Source: Actinomycetales bacterium SN12
GTDB taxonomy: Bacteria > Actinomycetota > Actinomycetes > Actinomycetales > Microbacteriaceae
Reading direction: 5' to 3'
NCBI GenBank assembly: GCA_002837415.1
Contig: PJCV01000008.1
Location: 1 to 64,000 of the forward strand
DNA length: 64,000 nt
Under the pieces are notes generated by a model. That model ran no database searches. It was not told where the DNA came from and worked only from the letters and a program-made list of their open reading frames with translations. The number at the start of each line of letters is the position of its first letter. Position 1 is the first letter of the stretch. This document shows positions 63,188 to 64,000 of the stretch, piece by piece. The translations under genes were made by a program, and so were the position numbers.

Positions 63188-64000
63188 TCAGGACCACGGT
63201 CCCCAGGCGGATCCGGGCGCCTCGCCGCGAGTCCACCACTTCGCGGTGTAGGTCTTGCCCTTGTACTCGACCTTGTCGCCCTTCGTGTAGATCGTGTCGC
63301 TGTACCACTGCTGCACAGCATCCGCGTCCACACCGCACGCGGTCAGCGTGGCCCACGGACCGGTCGTCGACGAACCGGGCTCGGAGCCCTTCGCGTACCA
63401 CTGCGCCTGGAACACCTTGCCGTCGATGAAGACCAGGTCTCCGTTGCGATACGTCGCAGTGGCGTTCCACGGCGCGGCGTCGCTCTCCGCTCCGCACAGC
63501 AGCGGGGCCTTCCCCGCCACAGGGCCGGGGGCAGCAGCGCGCAGCACATCAGCCGCAGCGATCGACAGGTCGCCGTCGACGTCCTGGCCGATGTCCCAGT
63601 AGTCCACGCCACCCAGCCCGTTCGCGACCGCCCAACGTGCCTTCTCGGCTGCGGCGGTCGGGTCATCGAGCGACCAGAACTCCTTGCGTGCCGCGTCGTA
63701 CGCCCAGGTCGCGTCGAACGCTCCATCGGCGGTGTACTCGTGGTGGTACTCCAGATCCCGCGACGAGAGCTCGTCCCACGAGAGCTGGCCGTGACCTGCG
63801 GTCGCGGGAGTCCACGGCTCGGGCTGCGCGTTGCTCCACCCCTGCCCGTACGCGGCCAGACCCAGGTTCAGCTGAGAAGGATCGACACCGGCCGACACGT
63901 AGCTCGCGACGATCGAGTCGACCCCGAGACCCCAGTTGTGCTCGGGTGTGCCGTGGATGTTGCCCTGGTGACCGGTCTCTGCCGACCAGGAGCCCCACAG
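63188..64000 (-). CDS. GH18 chitinase, C-terminal part (runs off the window)
   Basis: The last 270 residues of a secreted-type chitinase; the frame is open to the window edge, so the 5' part, including the catalytic DxxDxDxE strand, lies beyond 64000. Visible are the late GH18 barrel strands (LNLGLAAYGQGWSN; FWSLDDPTAAAEKARWAVAN; GLGGVDYWDIGQDVDGD) and two C-terminal chitin-binding CBM5/12 modules (WNATATYRNGDLVFIDGKVF; WYSDTIYTKGDKVEYKGKTY), the second ending the protein in WGPWS. It would hydrolyse chitin outside the cell. Confidence 0.9.
   Translation of the reverse strand: MWGSWSAETGHQGNIHGTPEHNWGLGVDSIVASYVSAGVDPSQLNLGLAAYGQGWSNAQPEPWTPATAGHGQLSWDELSSRDLEYHHEYTADGAFDATWAYDAARKEFWSLDDPTAAAEKARWAVANGLGGVDYWDIGQDVDGDLSIAAADVLRAAAPGPVAGKAPLLCGAESDAAPWNATATYRNGDLVFIDGKVFQAQWYAKGSEPGSSTTGPWATLTACGVDADAVQQWYSDTIYTKGDKVEYKGKTYTAKWWTRGEAPGSAWGPWS

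Overview
The window is a contiguous piece of a high-GC actinobacterial chromosome, almost certainly from the Microbacteriaceae and most like Microbacterium. I base this on base composition, frequent GTG/TTG starts, promoters placed as for leaderless mRNAs, a 6C RNA, a SigK/RskA pair and an acs - tad - topA - tmk - holB gene order that parallels the mycobacterial Rv3667-Rv3644c region. It reads as core chromosome: there is no prophage, integrase, transposase, CRISPR array, plasmid function or biosynthetic gene cluster.

Layout. 1-1.2 kb: L10 leader with rplJ-rplL. 1.3-6.3 kb: LacI regulator divergent from a lipoprotein/two-permease sugar ABC importer (AglE/F/G-like, no ATPase gene), with four palindromic operators between them. 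6.3-9.0 kb: cupin, PAP2 phosphatase, GNAT, tRNA-Ser, trhO. 9.0-13.4 kb (minus): moxR - DUF58 - transglutaminase operon. 13.5-16.4 kb (minus): large DEAH helicase with a hydrophobic hairpin. 16.4-18 kb: SRP RNA, rhomboid protease, small lysozyme-fold-like protein ending in an 18-bp tandem repeat. 18-24.7 kb: pta-ackA, then a beta-phosphoglucomutase-like HAD and a GH65 phosphorylase. 24.7-31.5 kb: dnaX-recR-EamA exporter, lysC, asd. 31.5-34.4 kb: mqo, tdk, HAD phosphatase. 34.5-41.1 kb: tRNA-Pro, metallophosphoesterase, class A PBP, DUF4177, RidA, acs. 41.2-49.2 kb: 6C RNA, Tad-pilus genes (tadA, fused tadB-tadC, pilin, two TadE-like), topA, tmk, holB. 49.2-54.4 kb: TAP-like hydrolase, tRNA-Thr, SSS symporter with a 45-aa partner, nicotinamidase, DUF1697. 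54.4-57.4 kb: PepSY protein and two-component system. 57.4-60.6 kb: PfpI, YigZ, serine hydrolase, small membrane protein, HNH protein. 60.6-64 kb: aberrant tRNA-Lys, fasciclin lipoprotein divergent from sigK-rskA, and the C-terminal part of a chitinase running off the window.

How the parts fit. Carbon metabolism is prominent: sugar uptake, GH65 phosphorolysis feeding glucose phosphates, Pta-AckA and Acs for acetate, Mqo for malate oxidation, and chitinase. Three regulatory circuits can be read from the DNA: LacI-type operators around the ABC importer; CTTCAG direct repeats in front of both the response regulator and the PepSY gene; and SigK-like promoter elements pointing both ways between the fasciclin gene and sigK-rskA. 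A dispersed repeat (CTTCGACAGGCTCAGGGACC-like) recurs between genes and in frame inside topA, dnaX and other genes. I found no convincing completely new multi-gene system; the most unusual items are the repeat family, the aberrant tRNA-Lys, the membrane-helicase, and the two small regulatory circuits.
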